Notes: a model not told the origin generated them from the letters alone. DNA of 64,000 nucleotides from Pycnococcus provasolii (GCA_049487715.1 CP150585.1:186001-250000); one strand, 5' to 3'; positions 29,738-40,870 are shown, counted from the stretch's first letter. Made by a program: numbers and translations.

Positions 29738-29769
<32 letters not shown>

Positions 29770-30445
29770 TGCGCGTCAACGGTGCTAGCGCGTTCGGTGT
29801 TGTCAGTTCCTGCACAGCCTCCAAGGCGGCGGTCGTTCCTCCTCGGTTTGCGGGTGACGCGCCACTGGTTGTGAATTGCCTGCAAGCGCGTGCCTTGGCA
29901 CGTGCAAAGACGAGCGACGCGTCTTGAGAACGCACCAGTTCGTTGGAAAGCGCGCGTGCGGCGCAGCACATGAGAGCCGCCGCCGCCGCAGGCTGCATGG
30001 CGTCGAGTGCTAAACTGTAACCGCTGGGATTTGCTCCTGCTTCTTCTGCTTCGTAACTTGTCGCGCTATGTGCTGCTGGTTGTGCTTGTGGTGCTGCTGC
30101 TGCAGAAATGCCTTCTTCCGACTGTCTGTTAACTTCTGTAGTTATTCGCGCCCCCCAGTTTGCCGTTTGTGCCGCCGCCGCCGCCGCCGCCGTCGTCGTC
30201 GTCTTCATGGCGGTTGTCACCGACCCTGCGATAGCTCCAATCACAGCCGCGAGTGCGACGGCGTCGACGTTGTCTACACTTGCGAGTGCGAGCGCGCTTG
30301 CGTTGAGGCACCGCCGCGGTTGTGTGCGTTTGAGAAGTGTATGATGCGAGCGCCTCATAGAGCGAGAAGACCGACGGCCCGTAGAAGAAGAAGAGAGTGA
30401 GGTTATGGGACGTGCCATTTGCATGTGACGAACGGACATTGTCAT
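29105..30445 (-). CDS. hypothetical, probably organelle-targeted protein
   Basis: 446 residues from a true ATG. The N-terminus is rich in Ser, Arg and Thr with few acids (SSSSTGRRSSRSMRRSHHTL then LKRTQPRRCLNASALA), as in plastid or mitochondrial transit peptides. An Ala/Val-rich hydrophobic stretch follows (VALAAVIGAIAGSVTTAM), then a low-complexity Ala region, an Asp run coded by GAC repeats near 29739-29768, and a C-terminal third that looks folded (SMARFxN is absent; RFRNTRLMRLWWRENVEEVH and DILEDRYVLWSIAPP are the most conserved-looking). No known domain. It is divergent from the DUF1517 gene, sharing a 350-bp upstream region. Confidence 0.6.
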
Positions 30446-30603
30446 TGCGAATAATGCTGAGTTGGCAAACCTCGCCTTCGAAAAAACAGGAAAGAGAAAA
30501 AAACAAAAAAAAAAGTAAAAACCAGAAATGGCGTCCCCCGCGGAGAGATAGGTATAAAAAATTCCGGATAAGAATGCAATCAGCTTAGGTCTAACCTAAG
30601 CTA

Positions 30604-30645
30604 ATTAGGGGTTAGGGGGTCCCGGTTAGGGTTAGGGGTTAGGGT
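30604..30645 (+). repeat. telomere-like TTAGGG patch in a divergent upstream region
   Basis: Five to six degenerate TTAGGG/TTAGGGG units between the divergent genes at 29105-30445 and 30796-31848. Confidence 0.75.
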
Positions 30646-30795
30646 TTTTTTTTTGGAAAATCTTATCCGTTTCTCGGAAGATTTTTTGTTTGGTTTGGGA
30701 TTCGGAAACTCGTTCCGTTCCGACGACAACTTTTACTGAAAAAACGTACAAGTGTGTGTGATTGTGATATTCCAGACAACTTGTGTTGCTTCATC

Positions 30796-31848
30796 ATGAC
30801 GGCTTCTCGTTCTTTGTGTTGTCATAATAAGCCGGCTCGTCTTCGTGTCGTTGCACCTCGTGTTGTTGCACCTCGTGTTGTTGGTCTCTCCAATGCCAAC
30901 CTTCACGTCACTTGCCACTCACGGCACATGCACATGATGATGCACAGTGTTACCTTTAAGAGTCGTACTTGTTTGTCTTCGATATCTTCGTCATCGTCAT
31001 TATCTTCGTCATCGTCATTATCATCTTTGGGAAGTTCAGCTTTCGTGTCTTCACCTTCTCAAGAAGTCTTCCTTGAAGAAAAATCTCAACAGCAGGAAGA
31101 AGTTAAATTTGAAGTTGAAGAAGTTGAAGAAGACTTCTCGAACTTAAAGGCGATGCCGTTCTTTGTTGCGCCGATGATGGGTTTCGGCATGGGAGGATTC
31201 CTGCCTACGCTCATATTGGTGGGAGGACTCGCGTACGTCGCGGCGAACTTACTGCCAGCGTCCAACGTTGACGTCGAGGAACGCGACGCCGACCGCATCG
31301 CCGTCGCACGCGTGCAAGTTGGTCTGCTCGGACAGGCGAGAGAAATTCAGCGTGACTTGGACGACATCGCAAGGAAAGCGGACACGGAAAACAGGAAGGG
31401 TCTTCACACCGTTCTCGTCGAGGCGGCACTCGCGCTTATGCGCAACCCGCAGTACCTCGCGTACGGGTACAGCGACTGCGTCAGCGCACGCACACCAAGC
31501 CTCGCGGAAGGACGCTTCAACGAACTCAGCTTGGAAGAACGCGCGAAGTTCGAGGCGGAGACGCTGAGCAACGTCGGAGGGATGAGCCGCACAGGAACGC
31601 TCAAGGATGGACCGAATGAGGAAAATACGGAGTACATCTTGGTGACGATTTTACTCGCTTACGACGGCGCGTTCAAGCTCCCGAAAGTCACAGATGCAGC
31701 GAGCGCGAACGACGCGCTGCAGATGCTCGGACGCACGCAGGCGAGCCGCGTGAACGCCGTCGAGATTCTGTGGGCACCGCAAGCGGCGGGCGACGTCATG
31801 ACGGCTGACGAGCTCCTCGAAAAGTATCCGAACCTCGTGCCGCTGTAA
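30796..31848 (+). CDS. DUF1517-family plastid membrane protein
   Basis: 350 residues from the first ATG; the open frame begins earlier only with GTG. The first ~115 residues are a long Ser/Arg/His-rich leader with a repeated SSSSSLSSSSSL segment (tandem CTTCGTCATCGTCATTAT), followed by Glu-rich spacer. From residue 120 comes MPFFVAPMMGFGMGGFLPTL and a membrane segment, then the DUF1517 core: VLVEAALALMRNPQYLAYGYSD, the FNELSLEERAKFEAETLSN signature, YILVTILLAYDG, and VNAVEILWAPQ ending DELLEKYPNLVPL. The family is conserved in cyanobacteria and plastids, located in thylakoid or envelope membranes; its biochemical role is not settled. It converges with the thioredoxin gene, only 3 bases between the two frames. 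Confidence 0.85.
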   Translation: MTASRSLCCHNKPARLRVVAPRVVAPRVVGLSNANLHVTCHSRHMHMMMHSVTFKSRTCLSSISSSSSLSSSSSLSSLGSSAFVSSPSQEVFLEEKSQQQEEVKFEVEEVEEDFSNLKAMPFFVAPMMGFGMGGFLPTLILVGGLAYVAANLLPASNVDVEERDADRIAVARVQVGLLGQAREIQRDLDDIARKADTENRKGLHTVLVEAALALMRNPQYLAYGYSDCVSARTPSLAEGRFNELSLEERAKFEAETLSNVGGMSRTGTLKDGPNEENTEYILVTILLAYDGAFKLPKVTDAASANDALQMLGRTQASRVNAVEILWAPQAAGDVMTADELLEKYPNLVPL

Positions 31849-31851
31849 CAA

Positions 31852-32552
31852 CTAAATGTGCGCATGTATTGCGCTCCTGAGTGTTTTTTCGACGTTTTTG
31901 AGTCCAGGTGCGCACAGTCGCAGCTGAGGTTCCTTGATTTCGTCACCACCTCGGAAGAGTCGAAATGCGGGAACGTCGCGCACGTTTAAGTCTGAGCACA
32001 GCGCTTTGAATTCGTCCTCCCCTTCGTCTGCGTTGATTTTCACAAACAGCGCGTTGTCTTTGTTGGATTCCGCAAAGAGCGCGAACGTCGGCTCGAACTT
32101 CTTGCACGGTCCACAGCTCTTCGTGCAGCACATGAGCACGACAAGTTTCTTTGCGTCACTCACTAAAACTGTCTGTAGTTGCGCGACAGTTACAGGTCTG
32201 AATATGAAATCCGACCCTGAGGCACACTCGTGAGATTCCCCAAGAGGTGCAAGATTCTCAACATCAGCAGAACCACTTTGTTGAGAATCAGAGAATGACG
32301 ACAATGGAAGGGCACGACAACGAAACTGCGAATTGGAATTGGATTGGTTCCGAGAATGACCATCATGCGAGTTCCAGAGAATGAACGACGTCGCACCCTT
32401 ACAAGACTTCTTCGAAAGGTAAAGGGAAACAAAACACTACAAGAAAGAGAGTGAGAACGAGAACGACAATAAAAACGAGAACGAACATGAACATGAGCAG
32501 CTCTAAGCGTATTGGAAAGACTCCTCTCAGACATGGCGGCCATCGGAGGCAT
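31852..32552 (-). CDS. organelle-targeted thioredoxin (two exons)
   Basis: Exons 32552-32403 and 32325-31852 joined in phase 0 over a 77-nt intron (donor GTAAGG, acceptor GCAG) give 207 residues. Without the intron the thioredoxin frame has no ATG. Exon 1 is a basic Ser/Arg-rich targeting leader (MPPMAAMSERSLSNTLRAAH onward). The mature part has the thioredoxin fold with active site SCGPCKKFEP (Cys 121 and 124), the KINADEGEDEF strand, the cis-Pro loop VRDVPAFRLFRGG and a closing helix. The expected role is thiol-disulfide exchange in plastid or mitochondrion. The CGPC is canonical; residue CT-K before it is unusual compared with W at that place, so an atypical plastid class is likely. Confidence 0.88.
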
Positions 32553-32874
32553 TAGTGTCGGAAATCCGAGTCACCGCACCACCGTCTGATATAGCAACCA
32601 AGCAAAAGCCCGGGGGGGAGAACAAGAAGAAGAAGAAGAAGAAGGGGTTAGGGGTTAGACGCCCGGAGTAAGTAGGGGTTAGGGGTTAGGATTAGGGGTT
32701 TGGATTAGGGGTTATGATTAGGGGTTAGGGGTTAGGGGTTAGGGGTTAGGGGTTCTGATTAGGGGTTCGAGGGAAACGCCGCATCACTTAAGTATGTATG
32801 TACTGCACCTACGAATCTACGATAGTTCTTACTCTACGAACCGCTCCATAACGTTATGCTCCGTCCGTTCTTAA
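32553..32874. other. upstream region of the thioredoxin gene with telomere-like array
   Basis: Contains the TTAGGGG array listed separately and an AAG/GAA run at 32620-32642. Nothing coding. Confidence 0.5.
32644..32768 (+). repeat. TTAGGGG tandem array
   Basis: About 125 bases made mostly of GGGGTTA 7-mers, including an uninterrupted run of five between about 32715 and 32755. It lies upstream of the thioredoxin gene. Confidence 0.9.
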
Positions 32875-33783
32875 CTACACGCGAACGTGAACGTACGTGG
32901 TGCCTACGACGACGGGGTCGCCCGCCGTCACGCGGCTGACGCGCACATCGCCAGGTTGCCCCGAGTTCTCGACGAACAGCTGAGTGTACTGGTTACGCGG
33001 CGCGGCGATCGCCTCGTCGTCCCTCTTGTTGAGGGGCGTCACGCCGTTCGTCCGGAAGTCGGCGTCAGAAGCAAACTCCGCACCCGCGAGCTTGCGTCCG
33101 CCGACGAGGAGGTCGAGGCTGAACGGCGGCTGGATCTCGAGCGTGTCCTTCGCTCCGGACGGCGTCGGCACGGCGCCCGCGGCGAGCACGACCCGTACGC
33201 CGCCCCCCAAGAACGTCAGCACCTGGCACGCGCCCACCTTTTCCCTCTGCGCGAGGCTGGCGGCCGGCGCGCCGATGAGCTGGGAGGACGTCGGCGCGAT
33301 TGGCCCGAGCGCCGCTTGGATCTTCTGCGGTTCCGCCGCTCCGCTCGCCCACAGCAGTATCCACTCGCCCGCGAGCGTGCCGTCCACAGTGCTCGCCGAT
33401 GTGCCTTGCGATGGGTCGCCCGTGGCGACGAGGCGGTCGATCAACGCCTCCACCTTCGCCGGGTCCTCGCCGCGCGCAATCGCGGAAAGCACCGCCGACC
33501 GCTCGTCGGGCGGCGTCGTATCCGCCAAGGCTGCACGTCTTGGGGTCTGTGTAACGCCGGCGTTTCCGAGCAAAGGCGCGGCGGCCAGCACCGTCCTGCG
33601 CGAAATGTGCAGAGCGTCGCGCACGTCTCCCCTCCCCTCCACGGTCCGCCTTCTCGCGTCGGTTTCGCTCGCCGAGGCGTGCGCCTGTATCGCCGTGGAC
33701 GCGAGTCGGTGCGAGAGGGTCGCTTGTGCGCACTTCTGGAGCTTCGATGATGTTGGCATAGCCGGCATCTTCTTCACCATCAT
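32875..33783 (-). CDS. PAP/fibrillin-like protein with thylakoid-lumen (Tat) signal
   Basis: 302 residues from the ATG at 33783 (a second ATG follows at once); the longer upstream frame runs through a non-coding direct repeat. Residues 1-60 are a basic plastid leader. SRRTVLAAAPLLGNAG then looks like a twin-arginine lumen signal, with an Ala-rich cleavage region before ADTTPPDE. The mature part resembles plastid lipid-associated proteins: short helices, then LAGEWILLWASG (compare the family's W-LLWTS), GGVRVVLAAGAV, and LEIQPPFSLDLL, ending RVSRVTAGDPVVVGTTYVHV. Fibrillins bind lipids in plastoglobules or thylakoids; a lumenal form is known. The family call is moderate. Confidence 0.65.
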   Translation of the reverse strand: MMVKKMPAMPTSSKLQKCAQATLSHRLASTAIQAHASASETDARRRTVEGRGDVRDALHISRRTVLAAAPLLGNAGVTQTPRRAALADTTPPDERSAVLSAIARGEDPAKVEALIDRLVATGDPSQGTSASTVDGTLAGEWILLWASGAAEPQKIQAALGPIAPTSSQLIGAPAASLAQREKVGACQVLTFLGGGVRVVLAAGAVPTPSGAKDTLEIQPPFSLDLLVGGRKLAGAEFASDADFRTNGVTPLNKRDDEAIAAPRNQYTQLFVENSGQPGDVRVSRVTAGDPVVVGTTYVHVRV

Positions 33784-33812
33784 CGGGCGAATGATTGAAT
33801 TATGGTCGCGAG

Positions 33813-33967
33813 CTTCCCAGGAGGGAGGGGCCCGCGTGGTTCTTGACCACCTGCTTGCACGCGCGCATACAGTACAGTACGTCCGGCCGCGAACTTCCCA
33901 GGAGGGAGGGGCCCGCGTGGTTCTTGACCACCTGCTTGCACGCGCGCATACGTCCGGCCGCGAACTT
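33813..33967 (+). repeat. imperfect tandem duplication, about 81-bp unit
   Basis: 58 identical bases at 33813-33870 and 33894-33951 (CTTCCCAGGAGG to GCGCATAC), each followed by GTCCGGCCGCGAACTT; the first copy carries an extra AGTACAGTAC. It lies between the divergent fibrillin-like and GYF-like genes. Confidence 0.9.
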
Positions 33968-34103
33968 CTCAGCTTCTGAGTGCTTCTCCGGAACGCTTTT
34001 TTGTTTTTTGTTTTTTTTTTGTTTGAGCGTTTATTTGTTTTTGTTTCATTCGCGCTCTTCATCACTCGTGTACCCGTAGGTGTCGTCATCATCATATCAT
34101 ATC

Positions 34104-35006
34104 ATGTCCGCCTCCTCAACCATCGGGAGGGTTGGTGGGTTAGGGTCGTCATCAGTGTCGTCTCAGGATGCGCCTGAGAAGGATGCGCCTGAGAAGGATG
34201 CAACTCAGGATCTTGTGACACCTCAGGCTCGTATTGCGCAGCTTGAAGCGCAGCTTGAGGCGGCCTCTCGGAAACTTGCGGCGAAACTTGAGGGGCCGGA
34301 GTCTCATGAGTCTCAGGGGGCGTCTTTGGCGTCTCATTCTGCTCTCACGTTGACGCAGCGCGATCTTGAGCTCTCGCAAAAGGCGCCACACGCCGTCGTC
34401 AACTATGACAAGTTCAGCCAACTCTCTCTAGACGACAGCAGTGATGACGACATCGATGCAAAACAGAAGCCGCCGAAAACGTCGTACGAACACCTCAAGT
34501 GGTACTACATCGCAGGCGCGCCTTCCGACGACCCGAAAAAAGCCAAGGAGTTTGACTTGAAAAAAGTGAAAAAGACAGGGCCGTTCGAACTGCACGAAAT
34601 GAAACAACTCTACGACACGGGAGTCATATGCAACGCGACGCCGTGCTACCTGCACGGAGGGAACATGAAGCGATTTCAGAAACTCGAAACCATCTGGGAC
34701 CTGCGCGCCATCTTGAAAGACGCCAAGGCGAACATGTCTGCAGAGGAGAGAGTCAAGGACATGATCTCCGCGCCTAAGGAAACACAAAAGCCAGAAGAAA
34801 AGTTCCTAAAGCACGTCGACAAGAAGAAGAAGGACGCGCAGCCGTGGCACGCGTATGTTATTGTGTGTTTTTTGTTTTTTGTGCTGACTGCCGTCGTCTT
34901 CTTACAAGCCGTGAGGAGACGCTTTGTAAGTTTGGCGGAAGACGAAGGTGGCGGCGGCGGCATCGGCGGCGGCGGCGGCGACGACGCGCAAGCTCGGGAA
35001 CTCTAA
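34104..35006 (+). CDS. GYF-like domain protein, tail-anchored
   Basis: 300 residues from the first ATG. The N-terminus has a tandem DAPEK DAPEK and a coiled coil (RIAQLEAQLEAASRKLAAKL). Residues ~140-215 resemble the GYF_2 fold: LKWYYIAGAP at the start, TGPFELHEMKQLYDTGVICN in the centre and FQKLETIWDLRAIL at the end, matching the WYY, GPF-x-EM and L-x-IxDLR landmarks. A single membrane segment (YVIVCFLFFVLTAVVFLQAV) lies near the C-terminus, followed by a short Gly-rich tail, so it is probably anchored in an organelle or ER membrane with the domain in the cytosol. GYF domains bind proline-rich ligands. Function beyond that is unknown. Confidence 0.65.
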   Translation: MSASSTIGRVGGLGSSSVSSQDAPEKDAPEKDATQDLVTPQARIAQLEAQLEAASRKLAAKLEGPESHESQGASLASHSALTLTQRDLELSQKAPHAVVNYDKFSQLSLDDSSDDDIDAKQKPPKTSYEHLKWYYIAGAPSDDPKKAKEFDLKKVKKTGPFELHEMKQLYDTGVICNATPCYLHGGNMKRFQKLETIWDLRAILKDAKANMSAEERVKDMISAPKETQKPEEKFLKHVDKKKKDAQPWHAYVIVCFLFFVLTAVVFLQAVRRRFVSLAEDEGGGGGIGGGGGDDAQAREL

Positions 35007-35441
35007 AATAGGCTAGCTCAATTTATTATTATTATTATTATTTTATTTATGTGTGTGTAAGATAAAGCTCATTCAAGATCATTCATGATGGCCAGGGTGA
35101 CACAATGTTGACCACATTAATAAACGGCCCAACGAACGGGTACACCGTCGTGTATTCCATCATCCATCAATCCCGTAGCAGCGCTTGCGCGTGCCCTTAG
35201 AAGCGCCGGCCAATCGTTCACGAGGTTGTCGTCGGTCGGCGTGCACGCCGCCGGCCGGTCATCTATCTCGAACTAACTACGCGGCCGGCGTGAGGGTTTG
35301 ATTGACGGAAGGCATCTAGATCTTGCGAATTTATGATTGTTTGTGGTCCAGGGCATGCACACCAACTGCACGATTGTGCTCAAGTGCGCGTCGGTCTCAG
35401 AAAAAAAAAAATCTATTCAACAAAGTTTGTTTACACCCATC
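35007..35441. other. intergenic between convergent genes
   Basis: Holds a TTA repeat (35022-35050) and an A run (35401-35411). No gene seen. Confidence 0.5.
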
Positions 35442-38400
35442 TTACAATTCAACCAAGTCTGCCCAGCGGGCACCCGCGCGCACGCGCACCGGCATCGGCA
35501 CGCTCAACTCCACAGCGCGCTCCATACATTCGCGCAGCATTGCAGCCGTAGCTGCCACCTCGCTGCTTGGGCATTCGACGATGAGCTCGTCGTGGACAAC
35601 CAAAATCAGCCGCGCACGAGGCGCGCCAGGCTGCGCCTCAGAATCTGCGGCGCATCGCGCGCCGACGCGCGTCGCCGACGAGCCGTCGTGCAGCTTCAAC
35701 ATCGCCAGCTTTAATATGTCTGCGCCCGAGCCCTGCACGAGGCTGGCGACCGCCATCCTCTTAGCGCGCTCCAGCCGCGCCGCAGGCGCGCCAGCCTGCA
35801 CAAGAAGGTTACGCCGGCGTCCCAGCAGCGTCCTCACATATCCGCTCTTGAGCGCCTCCGCCTCCACCTCCGCCTTCCACGCTGCAAGGCGTGGCAGCGT
35901 GGCCCACAAGCTGTCATGTATCACCTCCGCCTGCGCGAGAGGCACATTCAACGCCGCCGCAAGCCCGTGCGGCGTCATGCCGTAGCAGACGCCATACAGC
36001 GCTTGCTTCGCGCACTCCCTCGACGTCTCCAATCGCGCAGCAAGCGCGTCGAAGACGTCGCAGCCGGTGTCCCTCAGAAGCTCCAGAAGGACCCCGTCCT
36101 GCGAAAAGTGCGCCAGCAGGCGCAGCTCCATGCTCCGCCAGTCCGCACTCATCAGCACGTGCCCAGCCGGTGCGACGACGCACGCTCGTGCGCTCGCGAT
36201 GCGGCTGTCAGCACTCGGATCGTGGCTGTACGTGACGTCCTTGGGCAGGTGCTGGAGATTCGGGTTGTCCATGTGAATGCGTCCCGTCTCGCCCGTCGAC
36301 TGCAAAAAGTGCCCGCGCACTCGGAGGTACCGCGCGTGGTGATTGCACATCCCACAGGTCTTGCCGTATTCCCGCGAGAAGCCGAGGAGCTGGCGCACGT
36401 GCCTTTGGTACGTATCGAGCTTCCTGAAGTGCATGATCGTGGCAACGCACGCGTGCTTGCCTACCACCTTCGCCACATTCGCCTCGCTCACGCTGTAGAA
36501 GCCAGTCTTCGTGAGAGGGATGCCCGTCGCCTCCAGTCCAAGTCCCATCTCGCTGTGAAACAGGAACGTGCTGAGATCTCGGGGCACCGTGAGCGTGTTT
36601 TCCGTCACCCTGCGAAAGGGAACGAGCTGCCGTATGGACGAGAGCAGCTCGCGTTTCTTCTCGTCGAGATCGGACAGCTGCCTACGCATCTCAGCCGTGT
36701 CCACGAGAATGCCGCGGTACTCCATCTCAGCAAGCACGTTGCAGACGGGCATCTCGAGAGGCTGAAGTGTTGCGAACACTCCATCCGGCGTCATCAGGTC
36801 TGCCACACCAATCTGATTTTCGCGAAGCAGCTTTCCCCAGGCTCCTCGAATGTTAGCCGCGAGCAGCATCGCGCTCCATCCCTGCGGATCGGGAAGAGCG
36901 TCGTGGCTCGGAGTGCCAGATCGGCCGTACGCCACGCCGCGGCGCACCATGCACACGCCGACGCCGTACTCTTTCTTGCACAAAGCCTCGAAAAGCGAGC
37001 GCACGTACTCCAGCGCAAACACGCTCTCCTGCGCCGACGGCATCGTCCAGTTCTCCTTGTCCAGGAGAGCGTACGCAATGCGCACGTCAATCGCACCCGT
37101 GACGGGGCTGACACCACCGCTGTGAGCGAGCCATGCGCGAAGCTGCGGCTTTAGGTGAAAGGTAACCTTTGGCACCGGCACGCCATCAGGTCGCTGGCAT
37201 CGAAGGATGCGTCGTATGCACTGTCGAGCATCGTGTCCCGCCGATCCGGCGGGAGTTGCACTCACGAGATACACCGCGTGTTCAGGCACGCACACGGCGA
37301 GGCCGTGCACCTCAGGCTCGTGGGATGCGACTTCATCAGCCTCCACCGATGGCGGCGACGACGGTCCTGCTTCCGGTCCTGTTGGGTCCAGACTAACCCG
37401 CCGCGCGGATGGCAGCGTGCTGTTTTATTTAGTGGGTTAGGGTGTTAGTGAATTGTTTGTTTATCCGCTATGGATGCTTAGAGGCAGACTTACCCCGATC
37501 CAGGAAGTGCGCGTACCGCCAGCACACGGCACGGGGGGACGATGAGGCAGAATGCGAACCATGGACTGCTTTCGCACAAGCTCACCAGCCAATTCAGGTC
37601 ATCAGCCGTGCTCAGCACGTGCCCAGAGTCGTACGACTTCATCCCACTTTCGCTCGCATCGCTCGACGCAGTCGTGGTGGTGGTGGTCGTCCCCGTTCCG
37701 TGCGAGAGCTCTCGTGGATGAGAAACTGCCGGCAACGATGCGCTGAGCCGCCTGACGCCAAGCGACGCCACAGGTGCATTGCGCTGCACCTCCACCTCCA
37801 TCTCCGTGCCATTCGCACCCACGTCATTGCACTGCGCCTCCATTGCAGGTATATCCGTGCTAGTGCTCTTCGCACTCACTTCAGCCATCGCTTCTTCCAG
37901 GCGATCCAACTCGCGCTGGTTCTCCTCCTCCATCGCACGGAAGAGCTTCCTGGCATGTTTCTGCAGCTGATGCGCCTTGCGGCGAGGCTCTGGACCCGCG
38001 CTGCCTTGAATTTTCTTGATCGCCTGCTGAATCAGATAGGGGGTTGCATGTGCTAAAGACGACACCGAGCAGATACCCGCTCGGCACAGTGCCACGGCCA
38101 GAGGCTTCGTCATGTACTTCACAGCCATGAGCTGAACCACCTCAGGCTGCGCGCCGAGACCAACAGTCTTCTTCGCGTTGCCGAACACGCATGCAAGATC
38201 TTTCAGCTCAATGCCGTCGGCGAATCGCTCGAACATCGAACAGCGCTTTGCACTGACTCCCATCAGCTCCTGCAAGATGCCCTTGTCGATCTTGTACTGC
38301 TCGGCGATGACCGCAAGACGCGTCGAGTCCATGCACAACTCCATCAACGCGAGCGCGTAGTAGAATGCAGCCACCGTCTTCTCCACTTCAGCTTTCTTCT

Positions 38401-40870
38401 TCGCAGATAAACGTCCGGCAGCAATTGCTTCCACCACCCGTTCAGGAGCGTGCTTCTTTGCGACGCTCACCGCCCCTCGAGGCAAGTGCGATTTGTCGCC
38501 GGGACGATACAACATGTCTCTGAGGCGTATCGCGTGATCCTGCTGGATGCTCGACGCTCGAGGCTCGCCGCACAGGCTGAGATAAATGGGTTCAAGATGA
38601 GAGAGCAGGACGATGCCATCATCGCATGCCGCCGTCAGGAACTTTGCCACATTCACGGCATCGTGCGGGCGGACGCCAGACGATGCAGCAGCCTTGCCAA
38701 GCTTCGTTCCATCGAGCACGCTGCCTTCGTGCAGCACCTGCACCTGCTTCGTCTCAATCAGGTGTTTAAAGGCAAATTCGGCAGCAACCTTGATTGGCGG
38801 CTCCGGCGGCTCGGCAGATGCGGCGGGGACGGTCCCTCCATCAGCAGGGGCTGCTGCTGGCGTCATTGCCACATCAGGATCGGGTGGTGCATCGGCGGTG
38901 GTATGAGCTTTTGGTGGCAACGACGACTGCTTCGTCAGCAGGAAGCACTTCAGGTACTGCTCGAGATCCTCGCGAGATTGCACGACACCTCCGTTGATCA
39001 CCTCATGCAGCGCCGCGACCATTTGCCTGCTGCGACCATCGCTGTCAGGACGAAGCGTGCTGATGACGGGATCAGGAGCACTCTTGAGCAAAGTCTGCAG
39101 ATTGTCAAAGGTACAACCCTTTCCCTTGCCCGTGTAGCACAGGTACGCCTCTCCCAGACTATCAATCCCGGTGCGACCCGCACGGCCAGCCATCTGCAGG
39201 TAGTCTCTTGGCGTGAGCATACAGTCCGCCTGCATCGCGTGCGCCTTGAACGGCTCTCGGAAGATGACGCGGCGTGCGGGTAGATTCACGCCGGCAGCCA
39301 GAGTGCTCGTGGCGAATAGAACGGACACCGCGCCCTGCTTGTACGCGCGCTCGACGATGGCGCGCGACTCGCGTGTCAGATTAGCATGGTGCCAAGCGCA
39401 TCCTTGCTCGACACAGCTGGCAAGCTCCTTGTCGTTCTGAATGCGGAGATCAGCCGCATGCTTCGTTCGCCGGTCGAACACTTCCTGCCTCTCCGCGGAA
39501 GTTTTCTTCGAGAGCATCGTCGCGGCGCGAAACTCCGCGTGGTTTCGGATGCGCTCGGCGAGCTTCTTCGCCTCGATCTCACAGTTCATTTTGCTGTTGC
39601 AGAAGACGAGAGCACTGTGTCCCTCCGCCCACGGCTCGAGGATCAGGCGATTCAGCCGGTCTTCCAGCTTTAGGCCCACGATTCTGCGCTCGAGCAGATT
39701 TCCATCAACATCCCACAGCGTACCATTCTTGCTCAAGTCGCAGAGATACCTGTGCAGCTGCACAGGTCGTAGGTCGGTTTTGTAGACGCGCGCTGGATGA
39801 AGCCACCGTCCAAACTCGTCGAGGTTTGGGATCGTCGCGGACATCGCGACGATCTGCAGGTGATTGTTGTTTGGGTTGCTGCTGCCGCCGCCGCCGCCGC
39901 CGCCACCACCGCTCTTGCCGCTGCGGTAGTGACGCCACCACACCAACTTAGCAAGCATCTGCTCGAGCATGATACCCCGGCTCGGCTCACCGACCATGTG
40001 CGTCTCGTCGACGACCACCGTGGCGAGGCGAGGCATGCCCTTGCCCTCCTCGTCCGACGACGCCATGAGCCGCTGTATGATGCCGTTCGCCCTCTCGATT
40101 GTGCACACGACGATGTTCGCATTGTCGAAGAGCGCGCTGCCCCCCCCTCCCAAGTCTGAGTATGCTCGCTGGACTTTAAGGTTCGCGCCGTGCACAACCT
40201 TTTCGAGGTGCTCCGCCTTCTCCTCGCACAAGCTGACGAACGGCAGGACGACAAGGCTGACTTTCGTCGGCCTTTCCATGGCGCGTTTGACGAGAAGGAT
40301 TTCTGCGACGAGCGACTTTCCGCCAGACGTGGGTGCAGAGTACACGAGGTTGTGCGTTCCGTCGAGCACTCCAGGTTGTGAGAGTGCCTCTGCTTGCCAG
40401 CGGTGGAGGGTGTGTACATTGTTCTGTTTGTAGACGTTCGCAATGTCCTGCGCGACGTAGTGGTTAAGAAGAAGGGGCAGATTTGGCTCTTGTTGAGGAG
40501 GAGGAGGAGCAGCAGCTAACCGCGTCGTCACGTTCACTTTGGATTGTTTTGCTCGTGCGGCGTGCCTGTGATTTTCCACATCATCATCACCATCAACACC
40601 GTCGTCGTCGTCGTCGTCGTCAGCAGCAGCAGCAGCAGCAGCATTGTCATGTGGTGGCACCAAAGGCGATGACGAGGAAGGTGCAACAAAGCAAGCGCGA
40701 GAACGCTTCATTGGGTTTGTCGATGACGGTGCTTGCGCCAACAATCCTGCAGGTGAGGACTGAGCATTGCCATTGCCATGCGGTGCAGGAGCCAAGGCAT
40801 TCCCACCACCACGCACAGCCTGAGGTGGCAAGACACGCACATGCTGAGCATCTCCACCAGTGACAGGCAT
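35442..40870 (-). CDS. POLQ: DNA polymerase theta (helicase-polymerase)
   Basis: One gene of two exons, 40870-37494 and 37419-35442, over a 74-nt intron (donor GTAAGT, acceptor AACAG, phase 2); 1,784 residues. Exon 1: disordered N-terminus with an Asp run, then a superfamily 2 helicase with Walker A APTSGGKS (~residue 178), DETH box at 288 (family norm DELH), ATSTLAAGVNLPARRVIFR and QMAGRAGRTGIDSLG, followed by the helical Sec63/HhH-like region. Exon 2: an inactive exonuclease-like region, then family A polymerase motifs: A with SADWRSMELRLLAHFS, B with AKQALYGVCYGM, and C with VVHDE near 1735. In other organisms it carries out microhomology-mediated end joining in the nucleus. It starts at ATG 40870 because the longer frame begins with TTG. 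A copy of its 3' end lies at 17908. Confidence 0.95.

Noticed and set aside
33784-34095. N-terminal extension of the fibrillin-like frame
   Set aside because: The extra codons translate the tandem duplication (RASRWSRTTRAPPSWE twice) and the true leader begins at the ATG at 33783.
35916-37154. 412-codon open frame antisense to the polymerase domain
   Set aside because: The minus strand has full family A polymerase motifs; the plus frame is Arg/His-rich shadow.
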